Source: Aliivibrio_A sp016764915
GTDB lineage: Bacteria; Pseudomonadota; Gammaproteobacteria; Enterobacterales; Vibrionaceae
NCBI GenBank assembly: GCA_965224595.1
Contig: OZ245058.1
Coordinates: 744,001 to 808,000, forward strand
Length of the DNA: 64,000 nucleotides
Direction of reading: 5' to 3'
The notes below the pieces were generated by a model. That model worked only from the letters and a program-made list of their open reading frames with translations, ran no database searches and was not told the origin of the DNA. The translations under genes were made by a program, and so were the position numbers. Below, piece after piece: positions 52,370 through 63,100 of the stretch. The number at the start of each line of letters is the position of its first letter. Position 1 is the first letter of the stretch.

Positions 52370-54286
52370 TTAACTCACTTTAAAACGAGACACTAAGGCT
52401 TCCAACTGGGTGGCTTGCTCTCTTAATTTATCGCAATTTACCCCTGCTTGTTTGACGTAGGTTGCATTAGACTCCGCTATTGATGCAATATCGGTCACGG
52501 TGTTACTGACTTCTGCCACTACACTGGTTTGTTCTTCAGTTGCGGTTGCAATTTGTATGTTCATATCATTCATGCTCTGGATCGAGAGTGATATTTGGTT
52601 GAGTTTTTCCCCCGATGTAATTGCCAGTAGCTTGGATTTTTCAGCTGTTTTAACACCACTTTCCATTGCAGCCACACTTTGGTCTGATTTTTGTTGCAGG
52701 CGTTCAATGATGGTTTTGATTTCAACCGTTGATTGATTGCTGCGCTGAGCAAGAGTGCGAACCTCATCGGCAACAACGGCAAATCCACGGCCTTGTTCTC
52801 CGGCTCTGGCTGCTTCAATCGCTGCGTTTAGTGCCAGCAAATTAGTCTGCTCTGAGATACCATGAATCACCTCAAGCATGGTATTAATTGCCAGGGCTTC
52901 TTCCGCTAACTGTTGGATAACCTCGGTGGTCGAGCTCAGTTTGTTCTCCATCTCAATAACATGAGAGATGGTCTCTTCTACAGAGTTACTGCCATCTACT
53001 GCCGCAATGTCTACCTCGCCGGTGCTTTGAGCTGCGTGATTGGCATTTGATGCGATTTCATCAGCGGTGTGACCCATCTCTTGAATAGCAGTCGCCATCA
53101 TTTCAGTTTGGCTCTGCTGCTTTAATACATCTTGACTGATGTTATTCATCTGAACATCAATGGATTTGACGCCCTCTAATAATTGGGTAGTTGTGCTCTG
53201 AACCTGTTTTAGCATATCAGCTAAAGATTCGACAAAACGGTTGTAACTACCCGATAGCGCCCCGATTTCATCATTAGAGCTGTCATCAAGGCGTCTTGTT
53301 AAATCTCCTTCACCAGATGAGATCTCTTCCAGCATTTTACCGACATGATTGAGTGGATTGATGACTTTAGAGATAAGCCAAGTGGCAATAAACGTAAATA
53401 ACAGAGTAATGGCCACCCCGACTAAGATGAGAGTGCGAGTTAAATCACTGGTATCTTGATAGACCTCATCTGCAGGCAGTTCGGCGACGACAAACCAATC
53501 AAGTAGAGGCAGATATTGCGAAGCGACAATTTGATCGCCTTTTGAGCCTGACAGAGCATCAATTTGAATACTATCTTGATTTAAGAAACCAGCCATTGAT
53601 TGATCGAAATAGTCAGAAATCTTTTTATCTCGGGAATTTTGGGATCGGTGCAGTTGAATCACCCCATCAGCATTCGTTAAAAATACCTGACCACGCTCAC
53701 CTATTTTGTATGCGTTAATCATCTCGGTCATTTCAGCCAATAAAAACCCGACTCCAGCGACACCAATAGTCTCGCCATTACTCTTGACTGCATAATTAAT
53801 AAAGAGCACGGCATCATTACTTTCAGAGTCGATATCAAGTGATAACGCATACTGCTTGCCACTTTGTAAAAATTGATAAAACCACTGATCACTCTCTTTT
53901 TGTTTAGACAGCGTCTTTATAAGGCCTCTGTCCGTATAATAGTTCCCACTTTTTGAGGGGATGATAAATGAAGCGATGGCACCGTACTCTTTTTTGATTG
54001 AGGAGAGATACTGATTGACTTGCGGTTCGTGGGAGGAGAGTTCACCATTTTTAATTAAAGGGAGGTAGTCGGGATTGGTTGCCATCGATTTTGACACAAC
54101 AAGCGCAGTGGTTAAGTTTTTTTCTATCCCTTCTGTTACTGAAAGCAGCACCGCAGGCAGTTCAGTATTGTAGAGTCGATTTTCTATCGAGTTTTTGGCG
54201 GCTTGGCTAGCAATAAAAGTGAGCAGTGTTGATGTTAGAACAATGGCCGTAACGGTCGTGAGTATCAATTTTTTCTTAATATTCAT
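52370..54286 (-). CDS. Methyl-accepting chemotaxis protein (dCache type)
   Basis: 638 residues. TM1 (8-30), a large periplasmic sensor (about 31-285) with the Cache pattern 'ALVVSKSMATNPDYLPLIKN' and 'KIGERGQVFLTNADGVIQLH', TM2 (about 288-308), HAMP ('VINPLNHVGKMLEEISSGEG'), then the signalling domain with the hairpin tip 'ISEQTNLLALNAAIEAARAG'. It has no CheR-binding tail. The ligand may be an amino acid or small acid, as is common for Cache sensors; it cannot be read here. Confidence 0.92.
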   Translation of the reverse strand: MNIKKKLILTTVTAIVLTSTLLTFIASQAAKNSIENRLYNTELPAVLLSVTEGIEKNLTTALVVSKSMATNPDYLPLIKNGELSSHEPQVNQYLSSIKKEYGAIASFIIPSKSGNYYTDRGLIKTLSKQKESDQWFYQFLQSGKQYALSLDIDSESNDAVLFINYAVKSNGETIGVAGVGFLLAEMTEMINAYKIGERGQVFLTNADGVIQLHRSQNSRDKKISDYFDQSMAGFLNQDSIQIDALSGSKGDQIVASQYLPLLDWFVVAELPADEVYQDTSDLTRTLILVGVAITLLFTFIATWLISKVINPLNHVGKMLEEISSGEGDLTRRLDDSSNDEIGALSGSYNRFVESLADMLKQVQSTTTQLLEGVKSIDVQMNNISQDVLKQQSQTEMMATAIQEMGHTADEIASNANHAAQSTGEVDIAAVDGSNSVEETISHVIEMENKLSSTTEVIQQLAEEALAINTMLEVIHGISEQTNLLALNAAIEAARAGEQGRGFAVVADEVRTLAQRSNQSTVEIKTIIERLQQKSDQSVAAMESGVKTAEKSKLLAITSGEKLNQISLSIQSMNDMNIQIATATEEQTSVVAEVSNTVTDIASIAESNATYVKQAGVNCDKLREQATQLEALVSRFKVS

Positions 54287-54686
54287 TAAAGTAAACCCCG
54301 AGTACTATAGATTATAATTATATCAATTGCGGTAGTTTGATTGAGGGTGTTTATTTATCAGTGAAGAACTTCTCATTTCGATAAAGATATCAAAACGATA
54401 GCGGGTAATTTATCGGATTATTGGTTGAAAATCAGAAGTGTTATTTGCTAATTATCTAAAAATAAAGAAATTTTATTAAGCATGTCAGCATGGAGATATT
54501 GATTCATTTTTGAATAATAATTTGAAATGAAAACTGCAAATACGCACTAATGTTCATAAACGATCATTAATTTCTCATGCTTTTGTTTTTTATTGGTGAT
54601 GTTATAATCAATAATAATTATTTAATGCTCTCTGCAGGATAGAATTCAGTAGTCAGAGTTTGATTGAAGGCTATGGAGAGTCACTA
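54287..54686. other. AT-rich divergent promoter region, no gene seen
   Basis: About 400 bases between the chemoreceptor gene and the next, divergent gene. Very AT-rich. I find no ORF with a ribosome site and no operator I can name. Confidence 0.5.
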
Positions 54687-55151
54687 ATGAAGTGGACTGT
54701 ATTTTTTGCTTGGTTATTAATGAGTTTTAATATTAATGCGGCCTCTTTAATTATCAAAAATGTAGCTGGTACCGAGAAAACGCTGACCTTTGAACAAATT
54801 ATCTCACTTCCTGTCTCTGAGTACACCACCGATTTACCTTGGACTCCCGAGGCTAATACCTACACCGGTGTGTCACTGATTGAGTTGTTACAGTCGCAAG
54901 GTATTACTGAAGCTAAAGCCGTTATTTTATATGGATTAAATAACTACGCGGCGGTTATTCAGATGAGCGATATTAAAAAATATAAGCCAATTATTGCATA
55001 CTATAAAAATAGTAAACCGATGAAAATTCGTAATAAAGGGCCTTTCTGGCTTATTTTGCCACTGGACCAATACGCAGAACTGAATACTCCTTATTATTAT
55101 ACTCAGATGGTGTGGCAATTGGAAAAAATAGAAGTTATCGCTAATGATTAA
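54687..55151 (+). CDS. Small periplasmic protein, molybdopterin oxidoreductase-like fold
   Basis: 154 residues from the ATG at 54687 (GGAGAG upstream), with a signal peptide to 'NINAAS'. The rest ('LIELLQSQGITEAKAVILYG', 'AVIQMSDIKKYKPIIAYYKN', 'IRNKGPFWLILPLDQYAEL') is like a small YedY/sulfite oxidase-type domain, but without the Cys that binds the cofactor. It overlaps the GGDEF gene by 8 bases, so it probably senses something for that enzyme. Confidence 0.6.
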   Translation: MKWTVFFAWLLMSFNINAASLIIKNVAGTEKTLTFEQIISLPVSEYTTDLPWTPEANTYTGVSLIELLQSQGITEAKAVILYGLNNYAAVIQMSDIKKYKPIIAYYKNSKPMKIRNKGPFWLILPLDQYAELNTPYYYTQMVWQLEKIEVIAND

Positions 55152-56247
55152 ATGGGACAACCGCTCTTTAATGATGAAATTAAAACGGGCCAAAGTTGGT
55201 GTAATAGTATTATCAGTTGTGCTTATTATTGCCAATATATTTGTACTAAAAGGCGCCAAAGAGCTGTCTCGTTCATTGAATGACCTGCAGACTGAAACAA
55301 CGTGGTTTTTGTTTCAATTGACCAAAGAGTTTGCTGAGTTATCCACTGTAGCCATTTACTTGCATGATACGCCTGAATATTTTCCAATAGTTGAGCTTAA
55401 ATATGAATTAACCTGGAGTCGCTTTGATCTTATTATGACAGGGCGTGAATCGAGTAATCTACTCTCTCTGCCAAAATTTAAAGCGTTTATACCTAAAACA
55501 TTTGAACAGTTCAAATCCCTTGAACCGCTGCTTGTACAAGCAAAAACCAGTCCTGCTATGGCTGCTCAATTCTCTGAAGAGTTGAATGAAATCTATATAT
55601 CAACGATTACTTTTATAAATCAAAACTTTAAACTAAAAAATCCGTTGTATCAAAAACAACAAGATGAAGTGCTGTTGTTCAGTCAGCTGCAGTTTGGATT
55701 AGTCTTGCTGACGATCGCGAGTGCATTGATGATTGCCTTTATTCTGCACAAAGAGTCCTCTCAACATCGTTTAGCATCGTTGACTGATCCTCTGACAGGA
55801 CAACATAATCGATTGGCTCTTTTTCAATATTTAGAGGAGATAAAAAATCGACAACAAGTATTTACCCTCTTCATGCTCGACCTTAATGGTTTTAAGAGTA
55901 TCAATGACAGTTTTGGTCATCATGCCGGCGATAAAGCGCTGAAGATAGTGGTAGAGAGGTTAAGGAAAATAGCGGTCGAGAATTATCAGTTCTTTAGAAT
56001 TGGTGGTGATGAGTTTGCTTTGGTGATTGAATCAACCAGTCGCACAGAGATCAACCATATGGAAAAGGTTATTCAGCAGTGCTTTGTTACACCATTTCAG
56101 GTCATTCAATCTAAGCAATCCTATTTATCGACCAGTATTGGTACCAGTCAATACCCGAAAGATGGGGAAGATGTGCATCTGTTATTAGAAATTGCAGACT
56201 CTAGAATGTACTCAATGAAGTTCTCTAAAGCCATCGAATCAACGTAG
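55144..56247 (+). CDS. Membrane-bound diguanylate cyclase (GGDEF)
   Basis: 367 residues: TM1 (about 13-35), a periplasmic helical sensor (36-180), TM2 (185-205) and a GGDEF domain (215-365). The active site 'FRIGGDEFALVIE' is intact, with 'DPLTGQHNRLAL' and 'LDLNGFKSINDSFGHHAGD' upstream. It makes c-di-GMP. The upstream periplasmic protein is translationally coupled and may be its sensor partner. No EAL domain. Its stop lies one base from that of the convergent HD-GYP gene. Confidence 0.92.
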   Translation: MIKWDNRSLMMKLKRAKVGVIVLSVVLIIANIFVLKGAKELSRSLNDLQTETTWFLFQLTKEFAELSTVAIYLHDTPEYFPIVELKYELTWSRFDLIMTGRESSNLLSLPKFKAFIPKTFEQFKSLEPLLVQAKTSPAMAAQFSEELNEIYISTITFINQNFKLKNPLYQKQQDEVLLFSQLQFGLVLLTIASALMIAFILHKESSQHRLASLTDPLTGQHNRLALFQYLEEIKNRQQVFTLFMLDLNGFKSINDSFGHHAGDKALKIVVERLRKIAVENYQFFRIGGDEFALVIESTSRTEINHMEKVIQQCFVTPFQVIQSKQSYLSTSIGTSQYPKDGEDVHLLLEIADSRMYSMKFSKAIEST

Positions 56248-56248
56248 C

Positions 56249-57700
56249 TTATTCGGCACTGTTTTCATCTTGATGGTTCAGCGCAATAGTGACAAACTTA
56301 TCTTCACACGCGATAAACGCATCAACCACCACTGGGTCAAAGTGAATTCCAACGCCTTCTAAAATAATGGATTTGGCTTTATCATGACTAAAGGCTGGTT
56401 TATATACTCGTTTTGAAATCAGCGCATCATAAACATCAGCTAACGCCATTAACCGTCCAGAAAGAGGAATATCATCACCCTTTAGACGATTTGGATAACC
56501 ACTGCCATCCCATTTTTCATGATGAGTAAGTGCAATCTCTCTCGCAATTGATAAGAAGCTATTACTGCCCATCTCTTTTTCAGCCACTGCAATCGCATCT
56601 GCACCTATAGTCGCGTGGGTTTTCATAATAATAAATTCATCATCGGTTAGTTTCCCAGGTTTTAATAAAATCGCATCGGGAATGCCGACTTTACCAATAT
56701 CATGCAGTGGTGCCGATTTATAGAGCAGCTCAATGGTACTATTGGTTAAATACGTTTTAAAATTTGGGTGGCTTTTGAGTTGATTTGCTAAGGCACACAC
56801 ATACTCTTGGGTACGTAAAATATGCCCGCCAGTCTCATTATCTCGCGATTCAGCAAGTGTGGACAACCCAACTATGGCGACATCTCGTGTTTGAGTTACC
56901 TCTTCGTAGCTCTGAGCAAGTTTGCTGAGCATTTCATTGGTGTAATGGGCGATGACACCAAGCTCACCTTGTTGAATCACAGGCACTCTGACAGACAGAT
57001 CGCCATTGGAGGCTTCTATTAATACTCTCTGCTGGTTTTTCAATAATAGTGTCAGTAGTTTTAACCAGTGAAACATAATAATAGAGGTATAAGCGATTAT
57101 GATCATAGCGACAAAAATAAACTCTTTTATCACACTTAACATCGCGGCCTCTTTAGTCGCAACCGTTAAATTCTCTGCTAACCAATGAATATCTTTTGCT
57201 ACAATCATGCTTAACACTGCGGTGAGCATGACCACAATAAAAATCACTAACCCCGCCATTTGAATTGCGATTGAGTATCGAAACGCACCAAATTCAGTGT
57301 CTGATGTTTGCAAGGTGTTGTTAGGGTAGTTTTTTACTTGCGCTTGTAATATGAGGTCTACAGTCACCAGTGCCCCTAAGCAGATGATACCAATAATGAC
57401 TTTAAGGTTACTCTCTAACGGGAATTGGTGCTGGTTGTTATACCAAACGGCTAAACCCACAGCGCCTAGTGAGAATAGTGTCAGCTCTTTAATTAAAGCA
57501 TTGAGTCCGGTCTGCTCTTTTATCACCATGGTTCTAATTATAAATAGAGTTAAAAAAGTAATGAGCGCATAAGAGCTGGTTTGCAAAGCGGAAAGTGAGT
57601 CAATAAAAGGACAAACACGGGCGCCGTATAAACTGAACACGGCAGCCGCCAATAGATAGTGTAATGCTGCTCGCTGAGTCATTGGTCGGTTCATCTTCAT
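56249..57700 (-). CDS. Membrane HD-GYP c-di-GMP phosphodiesterase
   Basis: 483 residues. The N-terminal half has about six membrane helices and a HAMP-like segment ('LIEASNGDLSVRVPVIQQGE'). The C-terminal HD-GYP domain shows 'SAPLHDIGKVGIPDAI', 'LTHHEKWDGSGYPNRLKGDD' and 'RLMALADVYDALIS'. It breaks c-di-GMP to GMP. It faces the GGDEF gene tail to tail, so the pair make and remove the signal. ATG at 57694 is an alternative start. Confidence 0.92.
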   Translation of the reverse strand: MKMNRPMTQRAALHYLLAAAVFSLYGARVCPFIDSLSALQTSSYALITFLTLFIIRTMVIKEQTGLNALIKELTLFSLGAVGLAVWYNNQHQFPLESNLKVIIGIICLGALVTVDLILQAQVKNYPNNTLQTSDTEFGAFRYSIAIQMAGLVIFIVVMLTAVLSMIVAKDIHWLAENLTVATKEAAMLSVIKEFIFVAMIIIAYTSIIMFHWLKLLTLLLKNQQRVLIEASNGDLSVRVPVIQQGELGVIAHYTNEMLSKLAQSYEEVTQTRDVAIVGLSTLAESRDNETGGHILRTQEYVCALANQLKSHPNFKTYLTNSTIELLYKSAPLHDIGKVGIPDAILLKPGKLTDDEFIIMKTHATIGADAIAVAEKEMGSNSFLSIAREIALTHHEKWDGSGYPNRLKGDDIPLSGRLMALADVYDALISKRVYKPAFSHDKAKSIILEGVGIHFDPVVVDAFIACEDKFVTIALNHQDENSAE

Positions 57701-57787
57701 ATTCTGCTCTTATTATAAAAACTGTTTTGTCAGTATAGAGATAAGAGTAAAGATTTTCATCGGTTTAGCGTTAGGAATGAAGGGGAA

Positions 57788-57814
57788 GCCTCAAACAAAT
57801 ATAATGTTTGAGGC
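57788..57814 (-). terminator. Terminator-like hairpin after the phosphomannomutase gene
   Basis: GCCTCAAAC (57788-57796) pairs perfectly with GTTTGAGGC (57806-57814) over a 9-base loop, 12 bases past the stop on the minus strand, followed in that direction by TTCCCCTT. Confidence 0.6.
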
Positions 57815-57826
57815 GTTGAAGTGCGT

Positions 57827-59194
57827 TTAGTGTGCTTGTAGTAGTGTAATGATCTGTTTGGTTTTCTCTTCCATTAATGGAATATTATGACGAGATTCAA
57901 CATTCAAACGTACTACGGGTTCAGTATTTGATGATCTGAGGTTAAAGCGCCAATCACCAAAATCGAGGCTAATCCCGTCGGTCTCATCAACGCCAATCGC
58001 TTCAGGTTCAAGTGTTGATCTTACGTGAGCTATCGCTGCTTTAGGATCAGCAATTTTAAAGTTTAGCTCGCCTGATGATGGGTAGTTTTTGATTCTTTCC
58101 TTAACGACTTCTGAGAGTTGGGTGTTTTTTACGCACAGAAGTTCTGCCACTAAAATCCATGGGATCATGCCGCTGTCGCAATAGGAGAAATCTCTGAAGT
58201 AGTGGTGCGCACTCATCTCTCCACCATAAACCGCATCCTCTTTTCGCATGCGCTCTTTAATAAAAGCGTGACCGGTTTTCGACATGATGGCAGTGCCACC
58301 GTTCTTTTCAACAATATCCACGGTATTCCAGCTTAACCGCGGGTCGTGAATGATTTTTGCTCCGGGATCTTTTTGTAGAAATGCTTCGGCCAGCAGTCCA
58401 ACAATGTAATAACCTTCAATAAACTCGCCATGTTGATCAAACAAGAAACAGCGGTCAAAATCGCCATCCCAAGCAATGCCCATATCTGCACCATGTTTGA
58501 TGACAGCATTGGTCGTATCAGCGCGGCAATCAGGTAACAGTGGGTTTGGAATACCGTTAGGGAAGTGACCATTAGCCTCGTGGTGCACTTTAATAAACTC
58601 AACCGGTATATTGAGAGCTTGGAAACGTTGCTCTAATGCATCAACAACGTGACCCGCTGCGCCATTGCCAGAATTTACGACCAGCTTCATCGGTTTGAAG
58701 TTTTCAGGGGTTAAATAGGTCATCAGATGATCCACATAGGCATCAAGATTTGACTGTTTTCTATAGCTACCACGCTGTGTAACAGCAGGGAAATCATTCA
58801 GTTCAGCCAATGCTTGAATGTCACGTAAACCGGTATCACCGCTAATCGGTTTCGCGTCTTCTCGAACTAACTTCATGCCGTTATAGTCCATCGGGTTATG
58901 ACTGGCGGTGACTTCTATACCACCATCAACACCAAGGTGCTTAGTGGCGTAATAGATCTCTTCGGTACCTGTCATGCCGATATCAATGACATCAACACCA
59001 GAATCTTGCAAACCATTGGCAACGGCTAACTTTAACTCTTCACTGGTTAAACGAATATCGCCACCTACCACCACGGTTTTAGGCTTCATCTGTTGACCAA
59101 ACGCGCGACCAATTCGGTAGGCGATGTCACTATTGAGTTCGTCACCGAGTTGGCCACGGATGTCATAGGCTTTGAAGCAGGTAAGTTTCGGCAT
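57827..59194 (-). CDS. Phosphomannomutase/phosphoglucomutase
   Basis: 455 residues, alpha-D-phosphohexomutase family. The phosphoserine loop is 'EVTASHNPMDYNGMKLV', the metal loop 'IAWDGDFDRCFLFD', the sugar loop 'AVYGGEMSAHHYFRD' and the phosphate loop 'LRSSNTEPVVRLNVE'. It gives mannose-1-P for GDP-mannose and polysaccharide. Symbol manB or cpsG would fit; no polysaccharide cluster is next to it, so I leave it blank. Confidence 0.9.
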   Translation of the reverse strand: MPKLTCFKAYDIRGQLGDELNSDIAYRIGRAFGQQMKPKTVVVGGDIRLTSEELKLAVANGLQDSGVDVIDIGMTGTEEIYYATKHLGVDGGIEVTASHNPMDYNGMKLVREDAKPISGDTGLRDIQALAELNDFPAVTQRGSYRKQSNLDAYVDHLMTYLTPENFKPMKLVVNSGNGAAGHVVDALEQRFQALNIPVEFIKVHHEANGHFPNGIPNPLLPDCRADTTNAVIKHGADMGIAWDGDFDRCFLFDQHGEFIEGYYIVGLLAEAFLQKDPGAKIIHDPRLSWNTVDIVEKNGGTAIMSKTGHAFIKERMRKEDAVYGGEMSAHHYFRDFSYCDSGMIPWILVAELLCVKNTQLSEVVKERIKNYPSSGELNFKIADPKAAIAHVRSTLEPEAIGVDETDGISLDFGDWRFNLRSSNTEPVVRLNVESRHNIPLMEEKTKQIITLLQAH

Positions 59195-59292
59195 AGTTAT
59201 CTCTAAAGTTATTGAGGTAAAAGAGCGTGTTAATCGCTAAGTATATCTGTATTATTCGACGTTTTCATCGGTTCTAAAACAATCAATACAGA

Positions 59293-59979
59293 GTGAATGC
59301 AGATTTGAGCTTACGTTTAACAAAAATTGAGCAGATGGTAAGAGAATCTTATGATCACATTTGGGATTGTTGCTGCGATCATGGACAGTTAGGCATTGAG
59401 TTACTGCAACAGAACACGGCCTCCACTGTGCACTTTGTTGATGTTGTAAAACCCTTGATGTTGCAGCTAGAGAAGCAACTACAATCTTACTCTACAGCAG
59501 GTTTATTTGGCTGTAACTGGCGCGTTCACTGTTTAGATGTGGCCAAGCTACCGCTGTCTGAAGTTGAAAATATAAACAGTGTTTCGCATTTGATTATTAT
59601 TGCAGGGGTGGGTGGAGACTTGCTGATAAAGTTGGTGCAGTCAATTGTTGCTCTACACTCTAAACTGAATTTGGAATTTATTCTCTGCCCTGTACACCAC
59701 AATTTCAAAGTGAGAGAAGCGCTTATCGCCATGGATTTTGGATTGATAAATGAGTGTTTAGTCAGTGAAAACAGTCGATTTTACGAGATCCTTCACCTAT
59801 CTCAACGAGAAAATAGGGTGTTGAGTGATGTTGGCTCTGTGATGTGGGATTTCGAACGTGCTACTGATATTGAGTATCTCAATCAGACCATTGCGCATTA
59901 TCAGCGTGTGGCTAAAAGTGGCAACTCAAAAGCGAGTAAGACAGTTGCACGTTACATGGCGCTAAAAGAAACAGCGTGA
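59293..59979 (+). CDS. trmK: TrmK-type tRNA (adenine-N1) methyltransferase
   Basis: 228 residues from GTG at 59293; the in-frame stop TAA at 59275 leaves no other good start. 'LRLTKIEQMVRESYDHIWDC' and the following 'CCDHGQLGIELLQQ' (motif I) are as in the TrmK family, which methylates A22 of tRNA. 'LIIIAGVGGDLLIKLVQS' is motif IV-like. The family is typical of Gram-positives, with a known branch in Vibrio-like bacteria. It has a weak ribosome site. Confidence 0.78.
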   Translation: MNADLSLRLTKIEQMVRESYDHIWDCCCDHGQLGIELLQQNTASTVHFVDVVKPLMLQLEKQLQSYSTAGLFGCNWRVHCLDVAKLPLSEVENINSVSHLIIIAGVGGDLLIKLVQSIVALHSKLNLEFILCPVHHNFKVREALIAMDFGLINECLVSENSRFYEILHLSQRENRVLSDVGSVMWDFERATDIEYLNQTIAHYQRVAKSGNSKASKTVARYMALKETA

Positions 59980-59983
59980 TATA

Positions 59984-59998
59984 AAAGCGCAGCGCTTT
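59984..59998. terminator. Small hairpin after the tRNA methyltransferase gene
   Basis: AAAGCG and CGCTTT pair over CAG, 4 bases past the stop. There is no T-tract, so a terminator role is doubtful. Confidence 0.3.
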
Positions 59999-60114
59999 GC
60001 AATAAGGTTATTTAAAGATTGGCATTAGTTACATTTACGTTAATAATTAGCTAGATGAATGTGTTTCGGCTCACTCATTTGTTTTTAACGGATTTGACTG
60101 ACATGGACCTTTTT

Positions 60115-63100
60115 ATGACTCGCTTTTCAATTGCTCGAATGTTTGCTTTTTGTCTTGCTAGTGTGATCAGCTTTTCAAGCTTTTCTCAGCAAGCAGAAAA
60201 AATTCTAGAACCTCACCTACAAGTGATTGGTAATGGTCCCATTATCTCCTTGAGTCACCGTTCTTTGCCTATTACCTCTATGAATGTGGAAGAGGTCGAT
60301 ATTGAGTATTTGCGAGTCGAGAAGCCACAGAGTTTTTTATTAGAGAACTATTTCTCACAACGCCTTGATAATTGGCAGTTAGAAGATGCCCGCCGAGAAC
60401 TAAAAAGCATTACCATTGACCGTTACCGCCTGCCATATGTCAAAAAGAATGTCGAATCATCCTCTAGAATAAAATTACCAACGTCACTTGAACCTGGTTG
60501 GTATGTCGCCATCGTTAACCCCGTTAATAGTTACTCACAATACCAGCAGCAAATTGTGCAAATCCTGCTCACTGACATTGGAATACAAGCTAAGTTATTT
60601 AACGATAATCTGTTTATTTCAGCGACCAAGTTAAGCTCTGGTTCTCCGCTAAATAGTGGTATCGCTTATATTTATGAAAAAGGTGAACTGATTGATTCGG
60701 TGACTCTTTCTGATCAGGGTACCGCCCAGTTAGACATTCAAATAGATGCCAGCAATGTCATCATTATTGAACATGAAAATGATCTCGCTATTTTACCGTT
60801 TAAAGAAGTTGCGCTTGACCTGTCTGAATTTAAAATCAGTGGCGAACAGTATCGTGATGTCAGTGCATTTATTTTTAGTAATCGCGATCTGATTAAACCC
60901 GGTGAGTCCGTCCCTATTAACGTGTTATTACGTGATGCCGATGGGGAGCTGGTGACCCGTCAATCGTTGCAGTTGTCAGTCATAAAACCTGACAACCAAG
61001 TGATGTATAGCGAACAGCTTATCGAACAGCAAAGAGGTTACTACCGTACCGATGTTTCTATACCAAGTGATGCGGATGTAGGGCGCTGGCGGATAGAAGT
61101 TCGCAGCGATCCGACTGCACAGCGGCCTTTGAACTCTTGGTTTTTTCAAGTACAAGAGTTTGTACCTGAACGGATGGAATTGACCCTAAGCAACGTGCCT
61201 AGCAGCGTAACAGCAAATCAAAGTTTCAGTATTGATCTTGCTGGGCGTTATCTTTTTGGGGCTCTTGCTGATGGAAACCGAGTCAATACCACGATTATGT
61301 ATGATCCCGTGCGTCATTTCTCGGGGCCCTATAAGCAATATTATGTTGGACAAGATTTCTACCTATCTGAATATTACCAAGATCTTGACAGTGTTCGTTT
61401 GGATAAAGGTGGGCTTGGTCAGTTATCGGTTACGTTGCCTTCAGAAGATCTGCTGAGCCCGGTAAAAGGGATTGCGACCTTAGATTTAATGGAAGAGGGT
61501 GCAACGGGCTCGCAAAGCTCTTTCGAATTTACCGCTTGGCGCTCGGTGCCAATTCCAGCAATCTTGCCTCATCATAAAACCCCAGACTATGACTCTGTCG
61601 CTCAGTTTGACATATTGCTGCTTAATCAAGATGGCAGTGACTCCGTTGATGGCAGTGTTGAACTTGAATTTTATGAAAATCAAGGTCGATACTACTGGAC
61701 CTATGAAGAGGGACGCGGTTGGGAGCAACATGAGCAACCAGAGTGGAAATCAATTAAAGTGCAGCAATTGAGCACATCAAAAAGTCCTACTACAGTGAGC
61801 TTGAAAGTGAAGTGGGGCGAATATCGAGTGGTTGCTACGGAGTCATTAAGTGGCAGCAAAACTGTATACGATTTTTATGCTGGTTGGGGTGATGGTAATC
61901 AGCAGATGCCAGCCAAACCGGGTCATTTAGACCTGAAACTGGATAAATCAGGCTATGAAAATGGGGAATCGGCGCAGTTGACGTACACCTCACCAATAAA
62001 AGGCAGCATATTAATTACGGTTGAAGGTGAGGGTGTGTTGTGGAGTGAATCTTTCAAGGTGAAGTCTAAACAACAACAGACTCTGAATATCCCAATCAGT
62101 AAAGATTGGAACCGGCATGATCTCTACATTAGTGCGGTGGTTACGGGCAATAATCGCCAAGGCATTGCGACTCGTCTTCAAGGCATCAAACATCTGCCAT
62201 TAAAAAGAGACGAACGTATTCATCAAGTAGAGATAACGCTGCCTGAAAAGTTGGAGCCATTAAAAACCGTTATTATCCCAGTAAAAATCAATACGATTCC
62301 ACACAGTAATGAGTCAAACAATACTGAACAAAATTGGGTGACGCTCTCACTGGTGGATAAGGGAATCACCAATATTAGTGGCTATCTGCCAACCAATCCA
62401 GCCAATGTCTTCTTTGGTCAACAACGATATGGCGCGGACATTATTGATCTCTTTTCGAGACTCTACGACCAACGTATCAATCCGTTTGCCACCCCACGCT
62501 TTGGTAGTGACGATGTCACGCCGGAACATCGAGGCAATTTAGTCGAAAGCAAAACGATTCTCTTTATGAGTGAAGCGGTTGCGTTTAACGATGAAGGAGA
62601 AGCGTTTGTTGAGGTGACTCTACCTGATTACAACGGGGAAGCTCAAGTGGTGGCGACCACCTTCAGTGAGCGTCGTTATGGCCAACAGACAGAGAGTGTA
62701 AAAATTGCCGCACCGATTGTTGCTGAATTGGCGGTGCCGAGATTTTTGGCTCCATCTGATAACAGTATGGTTCATCTGGACTTGTTTAACAGTTCTGGAA
62801 AAGTACAAACGGTGCAGTTGTCGCTACTTTCATCAGAAGTGAATACCCTTAATATTGATAAGCTGCCTTCAAAAGTGACGTTGTCAGATGGCGAGCACTT
62901 TACGCTGGGTATTCCCGTTACCGTTGATGGTGAAATATCGGCAACGACGCTCACTTTTATGCTTGCTATCAGTAATGAAGAGATTGATATCAAGCGAGAT
63001 TGGAGTGTGCCAGTCAGGCAGATTATGCCGCTAGTCAAGCAGCGATATGTGCATGTTCTGCAGCCGAATGAGCGATTTACCGTAGACCCAGCTCATTGGC

